NCBI GenBank assembly: GCA_029259695.1
Contig: JAJDEQ010000077.1
Coordinates: 1-50,256, forward strand
Length of the DNA: 50,256 bases
Direction: 5' to 3'
DNA from: Planctomycetota bacterium
GTDB taxonomy: Bacteria > Planctomycetota > B15-G4
Shown piece by piece: positions 30,896 to 40,790 of the stretch (positions are counted from its first letter, which is position 1; each line of letters begins with the position of its first letter). Under the pieces are notes generated by a model. That model worked only from the letters and a program-made list of their open reading frames with translations, made no database searches and was not told the origin of the DNA. Position numbers and translations under genes: made by a program.

Positions 30896-32712
30896 ATCGT
30901 GCGGCTCCGCTCCAGGGTGTCGCGCAGTTCGACCAGGACGTTGTCGGTCTGCTTCTCGTTCAGTTCGAGGATGTCGCGCAGGGCCTCGCCGATGGCGGGG
31001 ATGTACTTGTCGATGTAGGAACGCTTCTTCATCTCGTCGGCGATGCGCTTGCGCCGGCGCAGGTAGCGCTGCATGTGGCGCCCGCACTCCTGCAACGCGA
31101 GCCTGAGTTCCTTGGTGATCTCGGAGTAGGACGCGACGGCTTCCTTCGACTCGGAGGTGAACGGCACCCAGGCCGAGGCGATGTGGACCATGAAGATCAC
31201 CGGCCCGATCGGCATCGAGCCCCCCGGCTGGGACAGCCCGTAGGCCTTCCAGTCGACGCCGGTGACCGCCTTGGTCATGGCGCAGGCGCCGGGCTGGTAC
31301 TGCAACGGCACGCGATTGGCGAAGCGCAGCAGTCGTGCCGTGTCCTCCGCCGGCAGGTCGCCGCCGAGGGCCACGCCGACCTCCACCTGGAACGGGTTGC
31401 CGCGGTACACGGCCGGCGCGCGGGTGCGGCTCACGAAGAACTCCGCCTCGCCGATCTCCTTCTGCAGCCCCTTCTGGATCAGCTCCTCACCGATCGGCGA
31501 CAGGCAGTCGGTGGGCGGGTTCATGATCCGCACCTGGGGGATGGCCTTGTAGAGCGCCTCGGCCGACTTGTGCTCCAGCGACCTCACGCGCGCGCTGCCC
31601 TCGAGCTTGGCGAGCTTGCAGATCTGCTGCGCGACCGCCGCCGAGACGCGCGAGAAGTCCTTCTGCAGGAAGCCGGACAGCTTGCTGGAGCCGGTCGACT
31701 TCATCATCTTCATCAGCATGCCCAGCTCGACGCCGTGCGGGTGCGGCTTGATCTCCTTGGGCGCCTTGGGGAGCTTCTTGGTGGCGCGCTCGTAGACCTC
31801 GGCCGTCTTGGTGTCGGGGGCGCGATAGGTGATCTGCACGTGCGGGTTGGCGATGGCCGTCTGGGAGATGTACTCGTCCACGCTGCCGCGACCGCGCTTG
31901 AAGGTCGCTTCGAGTTCGATCGAGACCTCGGTGCCGTGGGCGCGATCCCACTCGAAGACCTTGGTGCGCGCGCGCACGGGCTGGTTTTTCACCGTGTCGA
32001 TGCGCACCGCCACCTCGTGGGCGTCGTGACGCTTGCCGATGCGGCTGCGGATGACCGTGGGACTGCCGGTCGTCATCTGGCCGTACATGCCCGCGGCCGA
32101 GATGCCGATGCCCTGCTGGCCGCGACTCTGGCGCAGGCGGTGGAACTTGCTGCCGTAGAGCAGTTTGGCGAACACCAGGTCGATCTGCTCGGGCAGGATG
32201 CCCGGCCCGTTGTCCGACACGGTGACGCGCAGGCGATCGGGTTGGTTCTTGACCGCCTCGATGGTGACCGCGATGTCCGGCAGGATCTCAGCTTCTTCGC
32301 AGGCGTCGAGCGCGTTGTCCACCGCTTCCTTGACGGTGGTGAGCAGCGCCTTGCGCTTGCTGTCGAAGCCCAGCAGGTGCCGGTTCTTGGCGAAGAACTC
32401 GCTGACCGAGATCTCCCGGGATGCGTCGGCCATCTCGTGGGCCTTGGTGCGGGCGCCGCCCTTGGCCCGGGACCGGGCCGTCGTGGTGGTCCCGCTGCGG
32501 GACGCGCGCTTGGCGCCGCTCGGCTTGCCCGCGGCCTTGCCCGCTGGGGACGTCTTGCCCGCGGCCTTGCGCGTCGAGGACGTCTTGCTCGCGGCCTTGG
32601 CCTTGGCGCCGCGGCTCTTGCTCGAGCCGCCACCGGTGGGCGCTGCGCCCGGTCGGGCGGCTTTCGCCTGGGCGGCGGATGCGTCGCCGAACAGACTCTG
32701 CTGACGAGCCAT
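30892..32712 (-). CDS. top6B: DNA topoisomerase VI subunit B (GHKL ATPase)
   Basis: 606 aa. Bergerat-fold ATPase subunit: N box EAVDNALDACEEAE (about residues 127-140), DNGPGILPEQID, and GQQGIGISAAGMYGQM; the transducer region with KSTGSSKLSGFL and the switch Lys of this family follows. Residues about 13-95 are a basic Ala/Lys/Ser/Thr tail like that of subunit A (repeats of AAGK, KTS), so both partners carry H1-like tails. ATP binding drives dimerisation and strand passage to relax or decatenate DNA. Translationally coupled to subunit A; upstream is mqnA on the same strand. Confidence 0.93.
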   Translation of the reverse strand: MARQQSLFGDASAAQAKAARPGAAPTGGGSSKSRGAKAKAASKTSSTRKAAGKTSPAGKAAGKPSGAKRASRSGTTTTARSRAKGGARTKAHEMADASREISVSEFFAKNRHLLGFDSKRKALLTTVKEAVDNALDACEEAEILPDIAVTIEAVKNQPDRLRVTVSDNGPGILPEQIDLVFAKLLYGSKFHRLRQSRGQQGIGISAAGMYGQMTTGSPTVIRSRIGKRHDAHEVAVRIDTVKNQPVRARTKVFEWDRAHGTEVSIELEATFKRGRGSVDEYISQTAIANPHVQITYRAPDTKTAEVYERATKKLPKAPKEIKPHPHGVELGMLMKMMKSTGSSKLSGFLQKDFSRVSAAVAQQICKLAKLEGSARVRSLEHKSAEALYKAIPQVRIMNPPTDCLSPIGEELIQKGLQKEIGEAEFFVSRTRAPAVYRGNPFQVEVGVALGGDLPAEDTARLLRFANRVPLQYQPGACAMTKAVTGVDWKAYGLSQPGGSMPIGPVIFMVHIASAWVPFTSESKEAVASYSEITKELRLALQECGRHMQRYLRRRKRIADEMKKRSYIDKYIPAIGEALRDILELNEKQTDNVLVELRDTLERSRTI

Positions 32713-32893
32713 GGAACGGGCCCCGATCGAGAGGTTGGGTTGCAGGGTGTCGGGTTGCGGGTGGGAGGGCGTGAGGGGAACGGGCCAAACCTATCGGCGC
32801 CCAGGGGCCCGTTCAATGGCGGCGGCAGACCGGTCCTCCAGCGCCACCCGCTGACCCTGGTCCGGCGGGCGCCGCGACACCGGACGCGCTGCG

Positions 32894-33700
32894 TCAGTCG
32901 GCCAGCGGGGGCGGCAACTCGGCGCGGTCGACCAGGCCGTGACGCGCGGCGAGCTTGCCGAACAGCGCCAGGCCCTCGCGCTCCCGCGGGCCCATGTCGT
33001 ACGCCAGGTGCGCCTGGAGGTAGTCGACGCAGAGGGCCGGGGCGATGCAGTGCATGCGGGCGAAGCGCCGGGCGATCGCGCCCCGCTCCTCGAGTCCGGT
33101 GCTACGCGCCTCGTCGAGCAGGGTGGTGAGCGGTGCGGCGGACGTGCCCTCCGGCGCGAGCCACAGGGCGTAGACGAACGGCAGCCCGGTGCGTTCGGTC
33201 CACAGCGCCCCCAGATCGATGCATTCCCGCGCGCCGGGGGGCGTGAGCAGGGCGGGGTCGCCGATGCGCAGGATCGCATCGGCATCGATGGAGTCGAGCG
33301 GAGCACCCGGGTCGGCGTCCTGCAGCGTGACATCGTCACGGCCCAGGAACTCGGCGAAGCAGACGCGCGCCATGGTGGCGGCGCTGAGGCTCGACGTGTC
33401 GAGCGCCAGGGTCTGCACCTGCTCCAGGGGCGTGCGCAGGTAGAGCCGGATGCTCAACACCGGGCCGTTGCTCGTCACGGCCGGCCCGGGCACCCAGCCC
33501 AGGGGTGCGCCGCGGAACAGTTCGACCGAGGAGACCAGCGCCGCGTCGAGTTCACCCTCGCGCAGTCGGCCGGCGAGGCGGGCCGGCACGTCCTCCACCA
33601 GGGAGACGCCGGGACGCTCGGCCAGCCCTTCGACGAGTGGCCGGGCATTCAGGTAGGGGACGGTGCCGAGGCGCAGCGACGGAGCGGACGAACTGGTCAT
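32894..33700 (-). CDS. mqnA: Chorismate dehydratase (futalosine pathway)
   Basis: 268 aa. First dedicated step of the futalosine route to menaquinone: chorismate to 3-enolpyruvylbenzoate. Family features: LRLGTVPYLNARPLVEGL at the start, LDAALVSSVELFRG, RIGDPALL, and the C-terminal DYLQAHLAYDMGPREREGL. The fold is periplasmic-binding-protein-like, but there is no signal peptide. ATG 33700 is chosen at the start of the homology; a -10-like TAGACT at 33713-33708 lies only 7 nt upstream, suggesting a leaderless transcript. The frame extends further upstream through a dispersed repeat. No other mqn gene is in the window. Confidence 0.9.
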   Translation of the reverse strand: MTSSSAPSLRLGTVPYLNARPLVEGLAERPGVSLVEDVPARLAGRLREGELDAALVSSVELFRGAPLGWVPGPAVTSNGPVLSIRLYLRTPLEQVQTLALDTSSLSAATMARVCFAEFLGRDDVTLQDADPGAPLDSIDADAILRIGDPALLTPPGARECIDLGALWTERTGLPFVYALWLAPEGTSAAPLTTLLDEARSTGLEERGAIARRFARMHCIAPALCVDYLQAHLAYDMGPREREGLALFGKLAARHGLVDRAELPPPLAD

Positions 33701-33718
33701 GCCCGAGAGTCTAGCAGT

Positions 33719-33746
33719 CGGTGCGGATGACTCTTCGCACGGGCTG
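33719..33746. repeat. Dispersed intergenic repeat, copy 3 (core only)
   Basis: 28-base core with GCGGATGACTCTTCGCAC, 26 of 28 identical to the core of copy 2; the GGCAACGCCG block of copies 1 and 2 is not found 34 bases upstream. It lies between mqnA and a membrane glycosyltransferase, just upstream of the mqnA promoter. Confidence 0.6.
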
Positions 33747-33847
33747 CCAGGCATTCGATCGCCGCGGCCGCGCCCTCGGGGTGGTCGCTCGCGGGTGCCC
33801 GGGCCGTCGCCCGCGATCCCGCGGTGCCTGCGCCGGTCGCGCGGGGG

Positions 33848-35470
33848 TCAGTCGCGCCGCAGCGCGTGCTCGCCATGGCCGTAGACGATGCGGGTGGCGG
33901 CTGTGTCCCGTTGCGGGTCGGTTGCCCAGAGCGACAGGTCGTGCGCGAACAGCACCCGTCGGGTGTCGGGGAACGCGGCGCGCACACCGCCGGGCAGCTC
34001 GGCACCCTGGACGGCCCACCAGATGCGCTGCACGCCGGTCAGGTCGAGGGCTTCGACCGGTCCCGTGGTCCGGTTCAGGCAGCGCTCGAGCACGGTCCGG
34101 TCACCGCTCATCCAGAAGACGGGGACGTCGGTCAGGACCCAGGACAGCTTGCGGTAGTTGGCGCTGTTGAACTTGACGTCGAGGGCGACCACCACGCTCG
34201 CTTCGGGGGGCACGTCCGCTTCGTGGATGGTGCGGCCGATGTGCCGCATCAGCTCGTCGGAGTCGCCCACCTGGTGCAGCGACGTGAGGTGCAGCGTGTC
34301 CAGGATCTCCCTTCCCAGGGAGGCCGGCAGGTCGGGGTGCGGTTCGAATGGCGCCCAGGACAGTGCGGTGCCGAGCGCGGCGATGGTCGCCAGGGTGGTG
34401 ACGTGCGCGCGGGTGTTCGTCCGGCCCCGGCGCCGCAGCACCCCGTCGATGGCCAGTCCGAAGCCGAGTGTGATCGCCGGCAACGCCGCCACCAGGTACC
34501 CGGGGTAGGGGCCGAAGACGAGGTACGAGAACGCGGGCGCCGGCAGTCCCCACAGCAGCAGGAACGCGGGTCGGGTCCAGGCTGCGGCGGCCGGATCGGC
34601 GTCCGCCTCGGTGGGCTGGGCGCCCTCGAGCCCTCCGCGCCTGCCGACCAGGTGGGCGCCGAACCAGACCAGCAGCGCCACCGCGCAAGCGGCGCCCAGC
34701 CACAGGGTGACGTGCATCGCCATCACCAGGTGATCGTGGAGCGGGGCGCCGTAGAACCACGACGACCGTTCGAACGGGCGCGTGAAGAGGTTCTTGGTGA
34801 TGTGCCTGTAGTGGGCCAGGCCGCCCACGCTGGCGAGCATGGGCAGCATCCAGGCCGCGACGGCGATCGCGCCGGCGGCTGCCGTGGCGCTCCACAGTCT
34901 CCACGACGTGCGACAGGCCAGCACGATGCTCACGGCCAGGAGCGGCGCGGAGAACACCGCCCCGCTGGGGCGCAGGCCCGCGCACAGTCCGATCACGAGC
35001 GCTGCCCAGGGAGCGACTCGGCGATCGCCGCTCCACATGCGCGCCGCGAACCAGCCGGCCAGGGCCGCCGTCATGAGTTCCCCCGCGTAGGTGCCGGCGA
35101 CCGAGCTGTAGAGGGCCACGAGGGGGCAGAACAGCAACAGCGCCAGGGCCAGTCGTCCGGCCGCCGCGCCGCGGGCGGCCGCCCCCAGGCTGAACACGAC
35201 GGCCGCTGCGATCGCCGTGAAGACCTGCGCCAGCACGATCTGCGCCGTGTGGGGCTCGATGCCGACTGCCCGCAGGCCGCGCAGCGTGGCGATCCACACC
35301 GGATAACCGGGCGGGTGGGGCTGGTGCTTGCGCAGGTCGTACTCGTCCACCGCCAGGGCGTGATTGACCGAGTCCCAGTTGAAGACGAGCTGGCTGCGCC
35401 CGGGCCAGCGCAGGGCGGACACCAGGGCCAGGCAGATCAGCGCGGCGAGCGCGAGGCGCGTGCACTTCAC
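33848..35470 (-). CDS. Polytopic membrane protein, GT39/ArnT-like glycosyltransferase
   Basis: 540 aa with about ten hydrophobic segments in the first 380 residues and a soluble C-terminal domain. The first extracytoplasmic loop has FNWDSVNHALAVDEYDLRKHQPHPPGYPVW, where Asp and His/Pro residues sit as in the GT-C family active loop. The C-terminal part (LDTLHLTSLHQVG, SWVLTDVPVFWM) is not recognised. It likely transfers a sugar from a polyprenyl phosphate donor at the outer face of the inner membrane; acceptor unknown. GTG 35470 is used as the start just before the first membrane helix; no strong Shine-Dalgarno. Confidence 0.75.
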   Translation of the reverse strand: MKCTRLALAALICLALVSALRWPGRSQLVFNWDSVNHALAVDEYDLRKHQPHPPGYPVWIATLRGLRAVGIEPHTAQIVLAQVFTAIAAAVVFSLGAAARGAAAGRLALALLLFCPLVALYSSVAGTYAGELMTAALAGWFAARMWSGDRRVAPWAALVIGLCAGLRPSGAVFSAPLLAVSIVLACRTSWRLWSATAAAGAIAVAAWMLPMLASVGGLAHYRHITKNLFTRPFERSSWFYGAPLHDHLVMAMHVTLWLGAACAVALLVWFGAHLVGRRGGLEGAQPTEADADPAAAAWTRPAFLLLWGLPAPAFSYLVFGPYPGYLVAALPAITLGFGLAIDGVLRRRGRTNTRAHVTTLATIAALGTALSWAPFEPHPDLPASLGREILDTLHLTSLHQVGDSDELMRHIGRTIHEADVPPEASVVVALDVKFNSANYRKLSWVLTDVPVFWMSGDRTVLERCLNRTTGPVEALDLTGVQRIWWAVQGAELPGGVRAAFPDTRRVLFAHDLSLWATDPQRDTAATRIVYGHGEHALRRD

Positions 35471-35737
35471 CGGCGACGATTCCGTGTCAGCTGGGGGGGC
35501 ATGGGAGCTGGGTGTGGTCGGATGCGTCCGGAGGGCGTGCCATCGCGGTCTCCCGGCGGCCAGGCGCTGCCCGTCGAGGGCGGTACCGGGGGCGGATCGG
35601 GGCCGAACCGAGCATCGTCGATGAACGATCGGCCGGCCAAGCTCTAATCTGGGGCACCCGCGGTGGTGGGATCGCCCACCTCCCAGACAGGGCGGGCAGC
35701 TGGCGGCGGTGTGTGCCGCCGTCGTCGAGGGATCACG

Positions 35738-38700
35738 ATGGCTTCCGACAGCACGACCAGTCAGACCGAGACACCGGGCGAGCGGGGCACGACCGCGCCC
35801 GCGCCCAGGCCACGGCGCCGTGTCTTGCGGGTCGCCATCGCGTTGCTGGTCGTGCTCGCCGCGGTGGCGTTGATCGGCCCCCTCGTGGCCGCACCGATGG
35901 TGCGCGCCGCCGCCGTGGACGGTCTCGAGCAGCGGCTGGTCGTGGACGCTCGTCTCGGCGAGCTGGCGTTCGACCTCGGCGGCAGTGCGAGCCTCGGCGG
36001 CTTGCAACTCGATGACGAACAGGGTCGGCGCCTGTTGGAGCTGGACCGGGCGGCTGTCGACGTCGAGCTGGGTGCGCTGCTCTCCGGCCGCTACGCCGCC
36101 ACGGTGGACGTGAGCGGGTTGCGAGCCCACATCCACCTCGACGAACAGGGCCGCTTCGACTGGCAGTCACTGCTGCGCGACTTCGACCTCGACGCTGACG
36201 CAGACGACGAAGAAGAAGACGACGACCAGAGCGCGGACGACGCCGAGACGCTGCCCGAGCTCGCCCTGCGGCTCGACGTGAACGACGTGGACCTCGTCGT
36301 GCACGCTCCCGACGGCGTGACGCAGATCAATGCCTTGTCCCTGCGGGTCGATGTACCGGACCTGGCGCAGACCTGCGACCTGTCCCTGGGCTTCGATCTG
36401 CTCGGACCGGATGGCGCCGCGGGGCGTGTCGAGGTCGACGGCGAGATCCTGCTGGCGCCGCGGGGCGTCGTCGATCCGCAGACCCTGACGGGCACGCTCG
36501 GCTACGTCGTGGACGACGTCATGCTGCAGGGCTTCGCGCCGATCCTCTCGGCCGTCATGCCCGGCTGGAGCGCAGACGGGCGCGTCGAGGGCGAAGGCCG
36601 TTACGAGCTGGCCGAGCGCCTGGCGCTGAGTGGCGGCGGTCGCCTCACGGTCCACGACGTTCGTGTCCTGCCGGCAGACCTGGAGGGCACGCTGAAACTG
36701 AACGAGCTCAGCCTGCAGACCTCGGTCGTGCTGGATGAGACGGCCAGCGGCACCCATCAGGTACGCGTGGAGCTGGATGACGCCGTCTCGGTCACGTGGA
36801 ACGGGACCACGCGCGAGCCGCTGGAAGATGGCGGCACGGCCAACGGCTTGCTGTACGTGGCGGGTGATGTGCTCGAGCTGTCCGAGCTGGCTTCTCCGTG
36901 GGTCTCGGTGCGCGACGGACTGCAATTCCTGGGCAGCTTCACGAGCTCGGTCGAACTGGACCTGACCCGCGGTCCGGAGGGCCCGCGCGACGGCTCGCTC
37001 GAGGTGCTGGTCGACGTCGAGGGGTTGCGTGGGCGCTTGGCGGAGGGAGGGTTCGTCGACCTCGGTTCGCTCAGCCGGTTCCGGCTCGACATGGACAGCC
37101 TGTTCGATCTCGAGGCGGGGCGCGCCCAGGTGGAGCGCCTGGAGTTGTCGGCCGGCACGGTCGTCGCGAGCGGGTCGGGCGCCGTCAGCGGCCTGCCGGC
37201 GCCGGGTGCGGAGCTGCAGCTCGATCAGGTCAGCGTGCACGATGCCAGGTTCTCGGGAGGCGCGGATCTCGATCGGTTGGCCGCCGACCTGGCCGCGGTG
37301 GTGGACACCAGCGACTGGAGCCTGGGCGGGCGGCTCGATGCGGCGTTGGCAGCGGACAGCACCGACGAGGGCCTGCTGGGCGCGCTGCGCATCGAGGGTG
37401 CCGGACTGCGGCTGGGCGGCGACGGCATCGACTTCGCTCTGGACACGTTGACCGTGGACCAGGTGCTGCGTCCGGAGGGCGAACGGCTCACGTGGCTGGG
37501 CGAGCTGGGGCTGGAGTCGCTGCGCTGGACGGGGAGCGACGGGGCGCCCTTCGTGCTCGACGGCGCGACGGTCACCAACGACGGCGTGCTGGACCTGGCG
37601 GCCGGCGCGCTCGATCTGCGCGAGGTCACGCTGTCCGCGCCGGGACTGGGGCTGTCCGCTCGCGTGCAGGGCACGGCGAGCAAGGATCCGAACACGGCCG
37701 ATGCTCCCGTCCGCGCCGACTTGAACGTGGCGCTGACGCTCAGCCCGGGCGCCGTGAGCCAGGGGCTCGCCGCGCAGCTCGGCGGGCTGGCGCTGAGCGG
37801 TGCGCCGCTCGGCGGGTCGATCGATCTCTCCGTCGATGGGCAACAGTACGGGGCCCGCGGCCGCTTCCTGTCCGATGAGTTGATCGTCTCGTTGCCCGGG
37901 GAGGCCGGCGCGGCCGCCACCGTGCTCGGGCAGCGCGACGTGGAGTGTGAGTTCGACGTGGCGGCCGACATGGGTAGCGACGCGGGGTCGGTGCGCATCG
38001 AGCGCCTGCGGGCCGCGTCGCGCACTGTCGACGCGCTGCTGACGGGGCTCGTCTCGAACCTGGACTCGTCCGCACCGGACGCCGAGCTCCAGCTCGCACT
38101 CGATGCCGACCTGCCGCACCTGGTGAGCGACGTGCGCGCGCTGTTGCCTGCGTCCGTCGACCTGCGTTCGGGGCGCCTCGTCTCGCGTTCGCGCATCAGC
38201 GGCGGGGGCGCGAACTGGGCGCTCGACGGGACGACGCGCCTCGACGACATCGACGTCCGCCTGCCTCCTCCTGAGCTCGAGGGCGAAGGACCTCCGCAAG
38301 CGCCGACGACGCTGGTCGAGCCGTCCCTGGTCCTGTCCTATGCGGTGGCTGCGCAGGTACCCGTGGCGCCGACCGACCCGGTGTCGCAACCCTCGCCGAC
38401 TGCGGGGCCGTTGATCGAGATCGATCACGTCGACCTGCAGTCCACCTGGGTCGACGGGCGCCTCGGGGGACGCGTGCAAGGCGGTGAGTCGTGGGCTTGT
38501 CAGGGTCTGCGGGGCGAGTTCACCTACGTGCCGGCGCAGTTGGGCGCGCTGCTGTCGCCGTGGCTCCCGGGTGCACTCAGCGGTGACGAACCTCAGAGCG
38601 TTGTGCTGGCGTTCGATGGCGCCGTGCCCGCGGGTGGCGATGTCGATGTGCTGGCCCTGCTGGGCCAGGCCGTGCTCACCATCGACGCGGGCCTGGGCCG

Positions 38701-39799
38701 GTACCGCGCGCCGATGATCGACGTCGGCGGCAACCTGCACGTGGACGTGCGCGACCAGCGTGCGGGCTTCAGCGGTCGTCTCGAGGCCAACGGAGGCACG
38801 CTGGGGCTCGACCTGGACCTGGGTCTCGACCCGCTCGGACCGGAGCCCTCGACCCTGTCCCTCGAACTCGCCGACCTGGGTCTGCACGCGGAGATGCAGG
38901 AGTTGCTGTCCTTCGTGCACCCGGCGTTCACGTCCATCGGGGCGAAGGTCGGCGGCGCGTTCGCCGGTCGTGCGGACGGGACGTTCGAGGTGGTGCTCGA
39001 CACGGCGCTCGTCTCGCAGCTCCTGGCCGGGGACCTGTTCGGCGGCGCCGCCCTCGGAGACGGTGCGCCCGGCGGTGCAGCAGGGGCCGACCTGGCGAGC
39101 GCGCTGGCCTCCGGCATGAGCGCGAGCGGGACGTTCGACATGGACGACGTCGTGCTCTCCGCCACCGACTTGCTCAAGGACCTGCTCGACCGCTTCGACG
39201 TGTCCGATTCGCGCGAGATCGACTTCCAGCCCCTGAGCCTGGTGATCGACGACGGCCGGCTCTCCTACGCCGCGCCCTGGGTCTGGCAGTTCGGCACGAC
39301 CCAGACCAACTTCACGGGCTCGGTGGGCTTCGACCGCACGCTCGATCTGGCCTGGAACCTGCCGGTGACCGAACGCCTGGCCGACAAGTACAGGGTGCTC
39401 GAGCCGCTCCTGGGTGACCTGATCAGCGTGCCGCTGACCGGCACGGTCGACGCGCCGCAGCTCCAGTGGAACCAACTGCTCGCCACGCTCCCGGCCGACA
39501 TCATCGAGAAGGCGATCCGCGATCCGATCGACCAGATCATCGGCAACACCGACGAGGACCCGGCCGAACTGCTGCGCATCGCCGACCAGCTGTGGATCGA
39601 GGGCGAGGTGGACCAGGCCCGGCAGATCTACCGCCGCCTGGAGGACGAGTTCAAGTTCACGCTCGTGTTCCTGCTCAACAAGAAGCACATCGAGCGCCGG
39701 GCGGAGGAGCCCAAGCCCCCCAAGCCGAAGGACGGCTCCGGAGCCAAGGGGGGCAAGAAGAAGGACGGCAAGAAGAAGAAGGGCAAGGGCGGCGGATGA
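35738..39799 (+). CDS. AsmA/TamB-like large envelope protein
   Basis: 1353 aa. One membrane anchor near residues 29-48 (after an Arg-rich stretch), then a very long stretch of repeated amphipathic beta segments of the AsmA-like type, with recurring LxLDxDVxxLxV and SGxGxLxLxxL patterns. Such proteins bridge the periplasm and are thought to move phospholipids. An acidic insert (residues about 152-170) and a Lys/Gly tail of about 40 residues (KPKDGSG then KKKDGKKKKGKGGG) are odd. ATG 35738 has GAGG about 8 nt upstream; a further upstream GTG at 35663 is less likely. Stop overlaps the aldo/keto reductase start. Confidence 0.72.
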   Translation: MASDSTTSQTETPGERGTTAPAPRPRRRVLRVAIALLVVLAAVALIGPLVAAPMVRAAAVDGLEQRLVVDARLGELAFDLGGSASLGGLQLDDEQGRRLLELDRAAVDVELGALLSGRYAATVDVSGLRAHIHLDEQGRFDWQSLLRDFDLDADADDEEEDDDQSADDAETLPELALRLDVNDVDLVVHAPDGVTQINALSLRVDVPDLAQTCDLSLGFDLLGPDGAAGRVEVDGEILLAPRGVVDPQTLTGTLGYVVDDVMLQGFAPILSAVMPGWSADGRVEGEGRYELAERLALSGGGRLTVHDVRVLPADLEGTLKLNELSLQTSVVLDETASGTHQVRVELDDAVSVTWNGTTREPLEDGGTANGLLYVAGDVLELSELASPWVSVRDGLQFLGSFTSSVELDLTRGPEGPRDGSLEVLVDVEGLRGRLAEGGFVDLGSLSRFRLDMDSLFDLEAGRAQVERLELSAGTVVASGSGAVSGLPAPGAELQLDQVSVHDARFSGGADLDRLAADLAAVVDTSDWSLGGRLDAALAADSTDEGLLGALRIEGAGLRLGGDGIDFALDTLTVDQVLRPEGERLTWLGELGLESLRWTGSDGAPFVLDGATVTNDGVLDLAAGALDLREVTLSAPGLGLSARVQGTASKDPNTADAPVRADLNVALTLSPGAVSQGLAAQLGGLALSGAPLGGSIDLSVDGQQYGARGRFLSDELIVSLPGEAGAAATVLGQRDVECEFDVAADMGSDAGSVRIERLRAASRTVDALLTGLVSNLDSSAPDAELQLALDADLPHLVSDVRALLPASVDLRSGRLVSRSRISGGGANWALDGTTRLDDIDVRLPPPELEGEGPPQAPTTLVEPSLVLSYAVAAQVPVAPTDPVSQPSPTAGPLIEIDHVDLQSTWVDGRLGGRVQGGESWACQGLRGEFTYVPAQLGALLSPWLPGALSGDEPQSVVLAFDGAVPAGGDVDVLALLGQAVLTIDAGLGRYRAPMIDVGGNLHVDVRDQRAGFSGRLEANGGTLGLDLDLGLDPLGPEPSTLSLELADLGLHAEMQELLSFVHPAFTSIGAKVGGAFAGRADGTFEVVLDTALVSQLLAGDLFGGAALGDGAPGGAAGADLASALASGMSASGTFDMDDVVLSATDLLKDLLDRFDVSDSREIDFQPLSLVIDDGRLSYAAPWVWQFGTTQTNFTGSVGFDRTLDLAWNLPVTERLADKYRVLEPLLGDLISVPLTGTVDAPQLQWNQLLATLPADIIEKAIRDPIDQIIGNTDEDPAELLRIADQLWIEGEVDQARQIYRRLEDEFKFTLVFLLNKKHIERRAEEPKPPKPKDGSGAKGGKKKDGKKKKGKGGG

Positions 39800-40644
39800 C
39801 GTCGGCCGAGCGTCGCTTCGGTTCCACCGGTCGGGCGCTGCCTCGAGTCGGGCAGGGGACCTGGATGATGGAGCAGGATCCGGAGGCCGCGGTGGTCGCC
39901 CTGCGGGAGGGGCTCGACCTGGGCATGACGCTCGTGGACACCGCCGAGATGTATGGCAGCGGCGGTGTGGAGCAGATCGTGAGGCGCGCGATCGCGGGGC
40001 GCCGCGACGACGTCTTCCTGGTCTCGAAGGTCTTGCCGCACAACGCGTCCCGACAGGGAACGCGGGAGGCCTGCGAGCGCAGCCTGCAACGGCTGGGCGT
40101 CGAGCAACTCGACCTCTACCTGCTGCACTGGCCCGGTGAGCACCCCCTGGTCGAGACCTTCGCGGTGTTCGATGAGTTGCAACGCGCCGGCAAGCTCGCC
40201 GCCTGGGGTGTGAGCAACTTCGACGCGGACGAACTCGATGCCGCCGTGCGTCTCGTCGGGCCCGGTCGCATCGCCTGCAACCAGGTCCTGTACCACCTGG
40301 GCGAGCGCAGCATCGAACACGCGGTCCGCGCCTCGTGCCGGGAGCACGACATGGCGCTCATGGCCTACAGCCCCTTCGGGCAGGGCGACTTCCCCGTGCC
40401 GGGGAGCCCGGGGCGGGCCGTGCTGGACGACGTCGCCGCCGCGCACGGCGTCAGCGCCCACGCGGTGGCGCTGGCTTTCCTGATGACCGACGAGAGCGTG
40501 TTCACGATCCCCAAGGCGAGTCGGGTCGAGCACACCCGCGCCAACGCCCGGGCGCTGACGCTGGGCCTGGCGCCCGATCAATGGGCGCGAGTCGACGAGG
40601 CCTTCCCGCGCGGGCCGGCTCGCGCCGGCGTGCCCATGCTGTGA
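39796..40644 (+). CDS. Aldo/keto reductase
   Basis: 282-aa (alpha/beta)8-barrel NADPH-dependent reductase. The catalytic tetrad is present: Asp-48, Tyr-53 (VDTAEMYG), Lys-78 (VSKV) and His-111 (LLHWPGEHP). The C-terminal FTIPKASRVEHTRANA is the NADP-binding part. Substrate unknown. The ATG overlaps the stop of the AsmA-like gene (ATGA), so the two are coupled, though no functional link is obvious. A possible hairpin begins at its stop codon. Confidence 0.92.
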   Translation: MTSAERRFGSTGRALPRVGQGTWMMEQDPEAAVVALREGLDLGMTLVDTAEMYGSGGVEQIVRRAIAGRRDDVFLVSKVLPHNASRQGTREACERSLQRLGVEQLDLYLLHWPGEHPLVETFAVFDELQRAGKLAAWGVSNFDADELDAAVRLVGPGRIACNQVLYHLGERSIEHAVRASCREHDMALMAYSPFGQGDFPVPGSPGRAVLDDVAAAHGVSAHAVALAFLMTDESVFTIPKASRVEHTRANARALTLGLAPDQWARVDEAFPRGPARAGVPML

Positions 40645-40696
40645 GCGCTCCGGGGGCCGTTACGAGCCCGTGTGGGCGCGGCCCGGATCAGCGCTC
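40643..40696 (+). terminator. Possible terminator hairpin after the aldo/keto reductase
   Basis: GAGCGCT at 40643-40649 pairs with AGCGCTC at 40690-40696; GGGGGCC and GGCCCGG words between them can extend the stem with bulges. There is no U-run, so function is uncertain. Confidence 0.3.
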
Positions 40697-40790
40697 CGAA
40701 CGATGCTCCCGAACGAGGCCCTGAACGAGGCATGGCCATCCTGGCTGAGCTAGACTCCAGGAGCCCGTGATCGCGTCCTCGAGAGTGAGC

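Noticed and set aside
36167..39688. Very long minus-strand open frame (1173 codons) opposite the AsmA-like gene
   Set aside because: High GC leaves antisense frames open; the product is Arg/Gln/His-rich with no domain, whereas the plus strand encodes a clear envelope protein.
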